Below, one piece after another: positions 35,214 through 44,000 of a stretch of 64,000 nt of DNA. This DNA comes from Candidatus Melainabacteria bacterium. Its GTDB lineage: Bacteria; Cyanobacteriota; Vampirovibrionia; Obscuribacterales; Obscuribacteraceae. The notes beneath the pieces were generated by a model that worked only from the letters and a program-made list of their open reading frames with translations, made no database searches and was not told the origin of the DNA. The DNA lies in NCBI GenBank assembly GCA_003151275.1, contig PLXC01000083.1, positions 32,777 through 96,776 on the forward strand, written 5' to 3'. Each line of letters starts with the position of its first letter. The stretch's first letter is position 1. The position numbers were made by a program, and so were the translations under genes.

Positions 35214-36620
35214 CTAGTCTCGCTCAAATTGTAACATCGCGCTTCTGTACGCCATGACGGCTAATGCTGCCGCTCTTCCGGCTTCCTCGATTTGTGGAAC
35301 TTGCAAATTCAATTCTGACAATTCGCTTGAGAAACTGCGCGAAATTCGCTCAAGCTCATTTTTCATCAGTCTAAGTTGCTTGTCCAAAGATTCAGTCGCT
35401 GCAGTTCTCACGGTTTCTAGTCGCTCGCTTGAACCACCACTTGTGCGTGCATATTCCGACTCGAGTTGATCGACGGTGCGCTGAAATGACTTCAAAACCT
35501 CAGCTCCTCTTGCTTGAAGTCGGGCGTGCAAGAGCTCTCTCAACTCGTGCGCTGCCAGACCATCGGAGCCACCGGTAAGACGAGATTCTTCCGCCAACGC
35601 TGTCTCAAAGCGCGTTAGCAAGCGCTCCAAGCGGTCATTGTATTTCTTTTCGAGACGCTTCAGCGAGCTCAAGAATAACTTATGACTGGCCGTGATTTTG
35701 GCATTGGCATCCGTGGCTATGTGACTTATTTCGTCTTTGACTTCGCCAACTTTGCGTTCCAGTTTCGTTGAATGGCTCTGCTGAGAGCTTGTTGCTTCGA
35801 ATGTGATCGTATTGCGAAAATTGTCACTTATTTCACCTGAGTCTTTTTTCCACTCATCAAGTCGGCCGGCTAGCCGCGCTTTCCCGCTTGCTCCAGCTTT
35901 TTCAACTGATTTTGCCCCATTGCTCGCATCTTTTTCGAGCTCTTCCACGGTTTCGGCAACTATCTCGCTTAGATGAGAGACCACGCCTGAGATCTTTTCT
36001 TCCATCTCGCTGTTGTAATTGTCTAGCGTTTCTTCGATGCTTTTTTTCGTATCCGCGATCACTTGCTGCACGGCCAAATCGAGTTCTTGAGCTCTGGCTG
36101 TGAGCACCTGTTCGAGGGCAGTTTCACTGTCTTCGATTTGTTTGCAGCTTTCGCCCGAGAATTTGTTCAAGCTCTCCAAACCGCGACCAGCAAAGTTGGC
36201 GAAGCGAGCTTCGGGATTCTCTATTAAAGTACGCAGTTCTGCTAGTTGTTCTTCAACCAGCTTAGTAATTGATTCACTGGCTTGTTGACCACGTCCGGCC
36301 ACCTGCTGGCGCACTTCGCGCGCAGCCGACATCATCGTCTCGATTTCTGTGCGCTCAAACTCAGTCAGCCTGTCGAGAAGCTCCTCTCTATGGCTTGTCA
36401 GATCTTCGATGTTGGCATCGATGAAGTTCTTGGACTGTTCAATCACCTTGATCAGCTGCAGACTGAGCGATTTTTCAAGTGCATCGTTTGATGAAGTTAA
36501 TTGGTCGATGCAGGCTCTAACAGTCTTGTCAAGTTCAGTGCTGGCTTTATCCAAAGCATCAGCCATCATATTTGCCGCCGAGCCAAAATTTTCTGCGGCC
36601 GGGGCATTTTGGTCTGCCAT
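35214..36620 (-). CDS. Coiled-coil protein (468 aa)
   Basis: A soluble helical protein (MADQNAPAAENFGSAANMM start) rich in Glu, Ser, Ala and Leu heptads over nearly its whole length, for example EEQLAELRTLIENPEARFANF and KRLEKKYNDRLERLLTRFE. The ATG at 36620 is chosen over an in-frame TTG ten codons upstream because AGGAG lies five bases before it. No enzyme motif, signal or membrane segment is seen. It is the first gene of the three coiled-coil genes and ends 19 bp before the second. The pyruvate dehydrogenase operon ends 151 bp upstream on the same strand, so read-through from it is possible. Confidence 0.75.
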   Translation of the reverse strand: MADQNAPAAENFGSAANMMADALDKASTELDKTVRACIDQLTSSNDALEKSLSLQLIKVIEQSKNFIDANIEDLTSHREELLDRLTEFERTEIETMMSAAREVRQQVAGRGQQASESITKLVEEQLAELRTLIENPEARFANFAGRGLESLNKFSGESCKQIEDSETALEQVLTARAQELDLAVQQVIADTKKSIEETLDNYNSEMEEKISGVVSHLSEIVAETVEELEKDASNGAKSVEKAGASGKARLAGRLDEWKKDSGEISDNFRNTITFEATSSQQSHSTKLERKVGEVKDEISHIATDANAKITASHKLFLSSLKRLEKKYNDRLERLLTRFETALAEESRLTGGSDGLAAHELRELLHARLQARGAEVLKSFQRTVDQLESEYARTSGGSSERLETVRTAATESLDKQLRLMKNELERISRSFSSELSELNLQVPQIEEAGRAAALAVMAYRSAMLQFERD

Positions 36621-36771
36621 TACTACTCCTGTTCGCCTTACCTGAGCCAAACTACAGTTCTTTTGGAAACGCCGAGAAGTTTATGCCCCCTTCTAAGGAT
36701 GGCTAAGCATTTCCCTGCCCAACCATAGCACTCCCATCCAATGAGCGTTACAGGCATAATCTTAACAGTGA

Positions 36772-38235
36772 TTAGCCTCGTGTTGGCTGCTTTTCCGTTT
36801 CTCTGTTTCGTTGTCGCTCGATGCGTGCAATTGCAGTCATCGAAGCTTCCATGACTGTTTCTGATAATGTTGGATGCGGGTGGATGGCGACCACCAAATC
36901 TTCGAGCACTGCGCCCATTTCGATTGCCACCACAGCCTCAGCGATCAGCTCTCCGGCACGCGGTCCGACCATGCCGACGCCAAGCACTTGTGTGGTTTCG
37001 TTGTCGTAGATCACTTTGGTTTGACCAACTGGGTCGGCAAGAGTCATCGCTCTTCCTGATGCTGACCATGGGAATTTTGCAGCTCCGACTTCGCGGCCGG
37101 CAGCTTTCGCTTCGGTTTCGGTTAAGCCGCACCAGGCTATTTCTGGCTCTGTGAAGACGACAGCTGGAATAGCCCGGTTGTCAAACGATGATTTGCGACC
37201 AGCCAACACTTCGGCGACCACTTGTCCCTGTCGCATCGCTCTGTGCGCAAGCATTGGTTGACCTGAGACATCTCCGATGGCAAGAATGCGTTTATCGGCG
37301 GTTCGGCAGGTGGCATCAATTTGCACAAATCCATGTTTGTCGATTTCCACAGCTGTATTTTCAAGTCCAAGATTGTCCGAGTTTGGCACTCGACCAACGG
37401 CAATTAAAACTCGATCGAATGTCAGCGATTCTGGTAGGTCTTTGCCTTCCAGACCAACCTTCACACCACTGCCAGTATCTTCAAGACTGGTCACTTTTGA
37501 GTTGAGGTGAATTGCTTTGAAAGCAGTTTGCAGATGAGTTGCCAATGGTTTGACCAGATCTCTGTCGACTCCGGGCAACAATCCATCGGTCATTTCGACT
37601 ACCGTTACTTCACTGCCAAGCGCTGCGTAGACGGTGCCCATTTCAAGCCCGATGTAACCGCCGCCTACGACAAGCAATGTTTTTGGTATTTCTTCAATTT
37701 TTAAAGCGCCTGTCGAATCCATTATGCGCGGGCTCTGCATGTCGGCTTCTTTTTTGAAGAGTTTTGGCAGTGCTGTCGGTCGCGAACCAGTGGCGACAAT
37801 GGCGTGTTTAAACTTAACGCGAGTAGCGCTTTCTCCATCCTTCTCTACCCGCACGCTGCGGTTGTCTTCGAATCGGGCATTGCCGTTCAAGATCTCGACG
37901 CCGGCGCTTTTGCACATGCCGACGATGCCTTGGGCAAGTTTGTCAGTGACGCCTACTTTCCAAGTTCTGAGTTCGTCGACATTCAACTTTGGTTTTTCAA
38001 AATGCAAGCCAAACTTTGCTGCGCTTTGACTTGTGTTGATCACTTCTGCTGCGTGCAGCAAGGCCTTTGATGGAATGCAGCCCATATGCAAGCAGACTCC
38101 GCCTGGCTTAGGCATAGCATCTACGAGGATCACTTTCATTCCCAGCTCTGCGGCTCGCAGCGCGGCCGTATAGCCACCGGGTCCGGCTCCGATCACGACG
38201 AGTTCAATTTCTTGCACCATTTCGCCAACGACCAT
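36772..38235 (-). CDS. lpdA: Dihydrolipoamide dehydrogenase (E3)
   Basis: FAD-dependent E3 that re-oxidises the lipoyl groups of the complex with NAD. At 487 residues it has the FAD-binding GAGPGGYTAALRAAELG near the N-terminus, the redox-active disulfide GGVCLHMGCIPSK, the NAD-binding GGGYIGLEMG segment and the C-terminal dimer motif with HPHPTLSE that supplies the catalytic histidine. There is no N-terminal lipoyl domain. The ATG has GAGG eight bases upstream and lies only three bases after the E2 stop, so translation is coupled. It is the last gene of the E1alpha-E1beta-E2-E3 operon. Confidence 0.95.
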   Translation of the reverse strand: MVVGEMVQEIELVVIGAGPGGYTAALRAAELGMKVILVDAMPKPGGVCLHMGCIPSKALLHAAEVINTSQSAAKFGLHFEKPKLNVDELRTWKVGVTDKLAQGIVGMCKSAGVEILNGNARFEDNRSVRVEKDGESATRVKFKHAIVATGSRPTALPKLFKKEADMQSPRIMDSTGALKIEEIPKTLLVVGGGYIGLEMGTVYAALGSEVTVVEMTDGLLPGVDRDLVKPLATHLQTAFKAIHLNSKVTSLEDTGSGVKVGLEGKDLPESLTFDRVLIAVGRVPNSDNLGLENTAVEIDKHGFVQIDATCRTADKRILAIGDVSGQPMLAHRAMRQGQVVAEVLAGRKSSFDNRAIPAVVFTEPEIAWCGLTETEAKAAGREVGAAKFPWSASGRAMTLADPVGQTKVIYDNETTQVLGVGMVGPRAGELIAEAVVAIEMGAVLEDLVVAIHPHPTLSETVMEASMTAIARIERQRNRETEKQPTRG

Positions 38236-38238
38236 AAT

Positions 38239-39657
38239 TTAGGCCTCCAAAAGAAAGGTAAACGGCTCTTGTAGCCGCTTAACCACGTGTTGCATAAAGT
38301 AGGCAGCTTCTGCACCATCGGCGATGCGATGGTCGAATGAGAGAGCAAGGGGCATGATCAGTCCAATTTCTATATTTCCGTTTCGCACCACGGGTTTTTG
38401 CGCAGCTCGAGCCATGCCGAGAATAGCTGCCTCAGGATGATTGATCATTGGAACCATGTTCGTACCGCCGATCGAGCCGATGTTTGTCAAAGTGAAAGTG
38501 CCACCCTGGAGGCGATCCAATTCCACTTTGCCGGCTTTGGTTTTTTCTGAAATATCGGCCAATTCTTTGGACAATTCAACAACGCCTTTTTGGTCGACAT
38601 TGCGAATCACAGGAACGATCAAACCGCGATCAGTGGCTACTGCGACGCCTATGTTGTAGAAGTGTTTGAAGACCAATTCTCCAGTTTTTTCATCCAGGCT
38701 GGCATTGAACTGAGGATACTTTTTCAAGCCACTGGCAATTGCTTTTAGGGCAAAGACAGTCAAAGTCAGTCGCCCGCCTTGCTGCTTCACTTCGTTCTCA
38801 TGCTTGGCGCGCAGTGCCTCCAATTGAGTCACATCTGCTTCCTCGAAAGTGGTTACGTGTGGAATATGTGTCCACGATTGCGTCATATTCTGAGCAATTT
38901 TTCTTCTAATTCCTTTTAACGGAACGCGTTCGACTTGTCCAAACTTTGTGAAGTCCGGCAAATCCACCGGTGCGGCTGCCATGCCGCCAAGCTCGTTCAG
39001 TGGAGCCGCCTTTGCGCCGCTTTCGCCATACTTCGAAGAGAGTGATTGCACCGCTGCTTTAGCTGCGCTGGCTTTGCCTTCAATAGGGTGGGTTTGACTG
39101 GACGCACCGGATATGGTGCCTTCGAGGGAGCCGGCGGCGAAGCTGCGCACGTCCTCATTGGAAACTCGACCGGAAGGCCCGGAGCCTTTAATCAGGCGCA
39201 GGTCCAAACCAAGTTCTCTGGCTAATCTGCGCGTTGCTGGGGCGGCTGGTACTGGACCAGTGCCGTTGTGTTTCGTCTCGATTGTGCTTTTGCCGTTATC
39301 ACGAGCCGGTGCGTTAGGCATAACCGAAGTAGCCACTGATGCGCTCGGCGATTGTGAGGCGCCTTGCTCCTGCTGCTTTGCCGCTGCTTCTTCTTTTTTC
39401 GGTGCTGCTGCGGGCGAACCAGATGAACCAAAAGTGATCATAACCATGCCGACTTTAACGACTTCGCCTACTTTGACGTGGATTTTTTCGATCGTGCCGT
39501 TAACCGGGCACGGAATTTCAACGACTGCTTTATCCGTTTCTACTTCTAGGATCGGTTGGTCCTCTTTGACTTGATCGCCTTCCGCGATCCTGATCGCAAG
39601 TACTTCCGCTTCATGAATGCCTTCTCCAAGATCGGGCAGTATGAATTCGTTCGTCAT
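38239..39657 (-). CDS. pdhC: Dihydrolipoamide acyltransferase (E2) of the pyruvate dehydrogenase-type complex
   Basis: Core E2 of 472 residues. One N-terminal lipoyl domain has the modified lysine in VETDKAVVEIP (about residue 43); a Pro/Ala-rich linker is followed by a peripheral-subunit-binding domain (TRRLARELGLDLRLIKGSGPSG with a linker break) and a second Ala-rich linker; the catalytic domain ends with SFDHRIADGA, the HxxxDG active site. The ATG at 39657 is preceded by AAAGGGG and matches the family N-terminus (MTNEFILPDLGEG); upstream in-frame codons are non-coding. The lysine needs lipoylation, and lipA lies just beyond the operon. Substrate preference (pyruvate versus branched-chain keto acid) is not certain. 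Confidence 0.93.
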   Translation of the reverse strand: MTNEFILPDLGEGIHEAEVLAIRIAEGDQVKEDQPILEVETDKAVVEIPCPVNGTIEKIHVKVGEVVKVGMVMITFGSSGSPAAAPKKEEAAAKQQEQGASQSPSASVATSVMPNAPARDNGKSTIETKHNGTGPVPAAPATRRLARELGLDLRLIKGSGPSGRVSNEDVRSFAAGSLEGTISGASSQTHPIEGKASAAKAAVQSLSSKYGESGAKAAPLNELGGMAAAPVDLPDFTKFGQVERVPLKGIRRKIAQNMTQSWTHIPHVTTFEEADVTQLEALRAKHENEVKQQGGRLTLTVFALKAIASGLKKYPQFNASLDEKTGELVFKHFYNIGVAVATDRGLIVPVIRNVDQKGVVELSKELADISEKTKAGKVELDRLQGGTFTLTNIGSIGGTNMVPMINHPEAAILGMARAAQKPVVRNGNIEIGLIMPLALSFDHRIADGAEAAYFMQHVVKRLQEPFTFLLEA

Positions 39658-39673
39658 GGTGTATCCCCTTTCC

Positions 39674-40654
39674 TTAGAACGACAGTGTAGCGCGGCATGC
39701 ATCGAGAACGCGCTCTGCATCAGGCAAATACGCGCGCTCTTTGGAAAAATATGGAACCTGGCAATCAAAACCGGTCACTCGTTTAACGGGCGCTTCCAGA
39801 TAAAGGAAAACGTTTTCGTTGATACGGGCGATGATTTCGGCGGCCAGACCGCAAGTGCGAGGGCCCTCGTGCACAACAACGCATCTGCCTGTCTTACGAA
39901 CAGAATCTACGATTGTCGCTGCGTCGAAGGGAGAGATCGTCAACAAATCAATAACTTCCGCATGCACGCCGTCTTCTTCCTCCAGCATCTCAGCGGCTTC
40001 CATAGTCGGTCTCAAGCTGGCACCATAAGACACCAAGGTGATGTCTTTGCCTTTGCGGGCGATTTGCGCTTGGCCAATCGGCAACGTTTCCATCTGTTCA
40101 GGAACTTCTTCTTTGAACAAACGATAGACCGCTTTAGGCTCGTAATAGATGACTGGATCTGGATCTTGAATGGCGCTGTGCAAAAGTGCACGGGCATTTC
40201 TTGGACCAGATGGTATCACTACTTTCAATCCCGGCGTGTGCGCATAAATTGCTTCGCGACTCTCGGAGTGGTGCTCGATTGCTCTAATCCCAGCACCATA
40301 AGGGGCTCGCATGACCATTGGCACGGTCAGCCTGCCGCGGGTTCGATTTCTGAATCGAGAGGCGTGGGATTCGAGTTGATGATAGTTGTAGTAGTCGAAA
40401 CCGGCGAATTGAATTTCGCAAATTGGTCTCAGTCCATACAGCGCCATACCGATTGCAGTGCCAACAATTCCTGATTCAGCCAGCGGTGTATCGATCACCC
40501 GCGTGTCGCCGTATTTGGCATGCAGTCCCTCTGTGATTCGGAACACGCCTTCGTCTTGACCGACGTCTTCGCCCATCACAATTACACGCTTGTCTTTGGC
40601 CATGGCTTCGTGCAGCGCCAAATTGATCGCTTTTGCCATGTTCATTTCTGTCAT
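39674..40654 (-). CDS. pdhB: Pyruvate dehydrogenase-type E1 beta subunit
   Basis: The 326-residue beta chain of a heterotetrameric thiamine-diphosphate E1. It shows VIVMGEDVGQDEGVFRITEGL, DTPLAESGIVGTAIGMA, GLRPICEIQF and VMRAPYGAGI, all standard for the family. It pairs with the alpha subunit 73 bp upstream to decarboxylate the 2-oxo acid and acylate the E2 lipoyl group. The ATG has AAGGAG seven bases upstream; the E2 start follows 16 bp after the stop. The alpha-beta split form is that of Gram-positive and plastid-type complexes, not the single-chain E. coli type. Confidence 0.94.
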   Translation of the reverse strand: MTEMNMAKAINLALHEAMAKDKRVIVMGEDVGQDEGVFRITEGLHAKYGDTRVIDTPLAESGIVGTAIGMALYGLRPICEIQFAGFDYYNYHQLESHASRFRNRTRGRLTVPMVMRAPYGAGIRAIEHHSESREAIYAHTPGLKVVIPSGPRNARALLHSAIQDPDPVIYYEPKAVYRLFKEEVPEQMETLPIGQAQIARKGKDITLVSYGASLRPTMEAAEMLEEEDGVHAEVIDLLTISPFDAATIVDSVRKTGRCVVVHEGPRTCGLAAEIIARINENVFLYLEAPVKRVTGFDCQVPYFSKERAYLPDAERVLDACRATLSF

Positions 40655-40727
40655 CGTTGCGCTCCTTAATCGGTTTGCTTATGCCGAGCAGCTGGCTGCA
40701 CAGGCTATTCTTAGGACGTGGTGAAAG

Positions 40728-41873
40728 TTAAATCTGAGCTGGGCTTGGCGATTTTTTTTCGGCTGCCTCAGCTTTATGCTTTTTGTGTTTGCTGATGTGG
40801 TCAGCCAATTCTTGGCGTTGCTCTTGCAAAAACGGAGGTATCTCGGCGTAGAGATAATCAAACATGTGCAGCGGATCGCTGAGTTCTTCGCTCTTCGCGA
40901 GTTCTTCGGCTTTAACAACGGCTGCTTTTATTTCAGCATCCAATTCAGCGTCAATTTGAATTCTTTGCTCTTCGTTCATAATGCCTTTGGCGGCCAGATA
41001 CTTTGCGAAGCGTAGTAATGGCTCGCGTTGATGCCACTTCTTGGACTCATCGTCGGAACGATATCGTTTTGGATCATCAGCCGTCGTGTGCGGCGTGAAG
41101 CGGTATGTCAGGCATTCGACCAAGGTCGGACCTTCGCCTTTGCGCGCTCTCTCGATTGCTTCTTGGGTAGCTGTGTAAACAGCCAGAACGTCGTTGCCGT
41201 CAACTCTGATCCCTTGCATTCCGTAGGCAATAGCTCGTTGAGCAATAGTTTCATTTTTCATCTGCTTGGCTATTGGTACGGAAATTGCATATTGATTGTT
41301 CAAGCAAATGAAGACGACCGGTGCATTGAAAACAGAGGCGAAGTTTAAAGCTTCGTGGCAGTCGCCTTCGGAAGATGAACCGTCTCCGAAAAATGTGAGA
41401 ACAACTTTTTTCTCTTTCTGAATGTTCATGGCCATGCCAATTCCGGCTGCATGAAGCAGTTGACTGGCAACAGGAACGCACATCGGTAAATCGTTGACGC
41501 CATCAGGAACCTTGGCTCCTTCCTCAAAACCATTCCAATAAAGAAGGATAGTCTCAAGCGGCCAGCCTCGATAAAGCATGCCGGCCAGTTCGCGATAAGC
41601 CGGAACCAGCCAATCTTCCTTTTCAAGGCAAAAGATGGCGCCCATGCTGATTGCTTCGTGCCCCGAAGCTTGCGGGAAAGTGCCGATTCGACCTTGACGT
41701 TGCATATTCAACATCCGCTCGTCAGCCCGTCTGGCCTTCAACATGTAGCGATACAACGTTTTCAGCTCTTCGTTACTGAGTTTAGGCTCCAGTTTCTTGT
41801 CCAACTCGGCGTTTTCGTCGAGGATGGATAGGTACTCTAGTTTGAAAGGCAGATCGATCGGTTTTCTGGGCAT
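40728..41873 (-). CDS. pdhA: Pyruvate dehydrogenase-type E1 alpha subunit
   Basis: A 381-residue thiamine-diphosphate-binding alpha subunit. The TPP motif runs from GDGSSSEGD to CLNNQYAIS, and RIGTFPQASGHEA and YRFTPHTTADDPKRYR are typical of Bacillus-type PdhA and related branched-chain E1 alpha. The flexible phosphorylation-loop region is present in short form. It is the first gene of the operon; lipA diverges from it across a 441-bp spacer. The pyruvate assignment is favoured by similarity to PdhA sequences as I remember them, but a branched-chain 2-oxo acid complex is the alternative. The tail is Lys-rich (KHKKHKAEAAEKK). Confidence 0.92.
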   Translation of the reverse strand: MPRKPIDLPFKLEYLSILDENAELDKKLEPKLSNEELKTLYRYMLKARRADERMLNMQRQGRIGTFPQASGHEAISMGAIFCLEKEDWLVPAYRELAGMLYRGWPLETILLYWNGFEEGAKVPDGVNDLPMCVPVASQLLHAAGIGMAMNIQKEKKVVLTFFGDGSSSEGDCHEALNFASVFNAPVVFICLNNQYAISVPIAKQMKNETIAQRAIAYGMQGIRVDGNDVLAVYTATQEAIERARKGEGPTLVECLTYRFTPHTTADDPKRYRSDDESKKWHQREPLLRFAKYLAAKGIMNEEQRIQIDAELDAEIKAAVVKAEELAKSEELSDPLHMFDYLYAEIPPFLQEQRQELADHISKHKKHKAEAAEKKSPSPAQI

Positions 41874-42314
41874 GGCTTAGTCACCGCTGACGAGGACCTC
41901 TGGGTCCATGAGTGCTGGCGCATCTTCACGTTTCTGACTTAAATGCAAGATCTTGCAAATTGGGCAGCTTGACGTCTTTTGAAGACCGTCAAAAGTATGT
42001 CACATCAGTGCCACCATTGCCAACAAAAATGGCAGTAAAAATGGCTAAACCTCTGTTGCTGAGCGGAAAGCTGAATGAATCATAAAGGCGGCATTATTCT
42101 TTCGGTGGAGTTGAAATGAAGTAGGGAGCTGCATGCGCAGCTCCCAGGATGTTTAAATGCCCGATAATCAATCTAACGCCAGCCAGATTGTGCAGAGCCT
42201 TATTCGGTACCGATGGTTTAGTGGACCGACTCCTTAAGATTAAGGGATGCCGGTGACAATTTAGTGACAGCGCCGAAAACTGCTAAAATTCGCTATCCAC
42301 GTCGCTAGAGCGCA
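41874..42314. other. 441-bp divergent intergenic region between pdhA and lipA
   Basis: No gene is seen. GGGAGCTGC (42124-42132) and GCAGCTCCC (42137-42145) form a perfect nine-pair hairpin with a four-base loop and no T-run. TAAAAT at 42284-42289 is a plausible -10 for lipA, 26 bases before its ATG, with only a weak -35. The shared spacer could co-regulate the enzyme complex and the synthesis of its cofactor. Confidence 0.4.
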
Positions 42315-43193
42315 ATGACTAGAGCATCTACAAAACCGAATTGGCTAAAGGTCCGTTTGCCCACAGGTGAACCGTATCAACGCGTCAAAGAATTAATTGA
42401 CAAACATGACCTTCACACCGTTTGCGAGTCAGCGGCTTGTCCCAATCGTGGCGAATGCTGGTCGCGGTCGACTGCCACGTTCATGATTTTGGGTAACGTT
42501 TGCACGAGAAGCTGCGGCTTTTGCAATGTTATTACGGGTAAGCCGACCGAGCTAGACCTCGATGAGCCTCGTCGAGTTGCAGAAGCGGTTGCGAAATTAC
42601 AGCTGAAGTATGCAGTGATCACCTCCGTTAATCGGGATGAATTGCAGGACGGTGGCGCTTCAGTCTGGGCCGCAACGATCACGGAAATTCGCAAATTATC
42701 GCAGCAGACCAAAATCGAAGTTCTCATTCCGGATTTCTGCGGCAACTGGAAAGCACTGAATGTGGTGCTCGAGGCCCGTCCCGACGTGCTCAATCACAAC
42801 ATCGAAACAGTGCCGAGACTTTATTTGCAAGTGCGTCCACAAGGTCGATTTGAACGAAGTCTTGAATTGATTTCTCGTGCCCATGATGCCGGCTTTGTAA
42901 CCAAGTCCGGATTGATGATGGGACTTGGAGAAACAGACGATGAAGTAGTCGAAGTTTTGAAAGAGTGGCGAAAAGTCAATTGCGATCTGATCACTCTCGG
43001 TCAATACATGCAGCCGACAGCGAAGCATTTACCCGTGGATAGATGGGTAGAACCTGAGGTCTTTAAGCGCCTGAACGAAATTGGTATGGCGATGGGATTC
43101 GCCAATGTTTTTGCCGGACCACTTGTGCGCAGCAGTTATCATGCTGAAGAGCAGTCAGCGCTTCTTGCCACAGTTCAGGCGCCGACCATCTGA
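42315..43193 (+). CDS. lipA: Lipoyl synthase
   Basis: Radical-SAM enzyme that inserts two sulfurs into octanoyl groups on E2 proteins. Both clusters are visible: the auxiliary cluster ligands C37, C42 and C48 (CESAACPNRGEC), and the radical-SAM motif C63-xxx-C67-xx-C70 (CTRSCGFC). The C-terminal RSSY motif (VRSSYHAEEQ) is present, and the length of 292 is standard. It diverges from the pyruvate dehydrogenase operon whose E2 lipoyl domain is the obvious substrate. No lipB or lipM is in the window, so the octanoyl donor enzyme is elsewhere. The ribosome-binding site is weak. Confidence 0.96.
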   Translation: MTRASTKPNWLKVRLPTGEPYQRVKELIDKHDLHTVCESAACPNRGECWSRSTATFMILGNVCTRSCGFCNVITGKPTELDLDEPRRVAEAVAKLQLKYAVITSVNRDELQDGGASVWAATITEIRKLSQQTKIEVLIPDFCGNWKALNVVLEARPDVLNHNIETVPRLYLQVRPQGRFERSLELISRAHDAGFVTKSGLMMGLGETDDEVVEVLKEWRKVNCDLITLGQYMQPTAKHLPVDRWVEPEVFKRLNEIGMAMGFANVFAGPLVRSSYHAEEQSALLATVQAPTI

Positions 43194-43315
43194 GCCGGCT
43201 CATCCAATTCACGCAATCTCCACGGAATCAATTGCTTTGACTGATCGTCTACCTGTTGCATGGCGCAGGAAGATCGCCTCATACCGGACCGATGAATTAT
43301 CAAAGGAAGGAAAGC

Positions 43316-43771
43316 ATGAATTGGAAGAATTTGTTGCCGGCAGCAGCGCTGTTGGGGATGCTCATGCCGAGTGCGGCTCTCAGTAAAAGTCATAATTTTT
43401 TAGGTGGACTTGGTTCCACAGGAAACACCTTAAGCGGTTCGTCATCGGTCTTGGGCAGTGCAGGAAGTTCGTTGTTTAGTAGTCACGGCAGCGGTTTAGT
43501 TACTTCTCCAATTACAAATTCACTAACCAACAATTTAACCAACAACGGTTTGTTCAGTCACGGCACTGGCATCCTCGGTACTAGTAACAATGGTCTACTC
43601 AACAATGTGCTTCACAAAACAAAACGGAAACGCAACTGGCTGAGTCGTCTGTTCAGCAGTTTCCCCGCGTTGTTTGGCAAGTTTCAGAACGGACATTTCA
43701 ACAACAACGGCAGTATGTTCGGCAATTCAGGAAGTAATTCCGGAATTCGTGGATTGTTCGGCCGAAACTGA
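43316..43771 (+). CDS. Small secreted Asn/Gly/Ser-rich protein
   Basis: A 151-residue protein of unknown function. The ATG at 43316 is preceded by GGAAGG and begins a signal peptide (MNWKNLLPAAALLGMLMPSAALS). The mature part is low complexity with repeated short motifs: GSxxxLGSAGSSLFSSHGSG, then LTNNLTNNGLFSHGTG, and a basic KTKRKRNWLSRL segment near residue 100. The C-terminal quarter (NNNGSMFGNSGSNSG) ends in RGLFGRN. Such composition suits a surface or matrix component. It is convergent with the giant synthase operon. Confidence 0.65.
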   Translation: MNWKNLLPAAALLGMLMPSAALSKSHNFLGGLGSTGNTLSGSSSVLGSAGSSLFSSHGSGLVTSPITNSLTNNLTNNGLFSHGTGILGTSNNGLLNNVLHKTKRKRNWLSRLFSSFPALFGKFQNGHFNNNGSMFGNSGSNSGIRGLFGRN

Positions 43772-43857
43772 GTATAGGAAATAGAACGCGGGTCACCGGA
43801 ACCACTGATCCGCAATCATTGGTGGCTTACGTCCCTCAGACCACCCTCATTTAATAT

Positions 43858-43951
43858 GTTAAGCAAAAAACGCGGGTTTTTATGGTGCTATCGATGCTTG
43901 ATTATCAATGCTTTCGGGAAATCCATAAGTCCCGAAACCCTGATGTAATAT
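43858..43951 (+). repeat. Structured repeat element, left copy
   Basis: A 94-nt element. Its first 16 bases (GTTAAGCAAAAAACGC) match the copy at 61223 in 15 of 16 positions, and its last 18 (43934-43951, GAAACCCTGATGTAATAT) match in 17 of 18, while the middle differs. Near the end TTTCGGGA (43912-43919) pairs with TCCCGAAA (43930-43937). In the other copy a different sequence forms a stem at the same place. It lies between convergent genes, 50 bases from the end of the second synthase gene. Confidence 0.75.
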
Positions 43952-44000
43952 TGCTTTACCGATTAATGTAGAGCAAAGAGTCCGAAGGTATCCCCTCAGT

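Noticed and set aside
39617..40474. 285-residue plus-strand ORF opposite the E1 beta gene
   Set aside because: The opposite strand encodes a clear, full-length pyruvate dehydrogenase E1 beta subunit.
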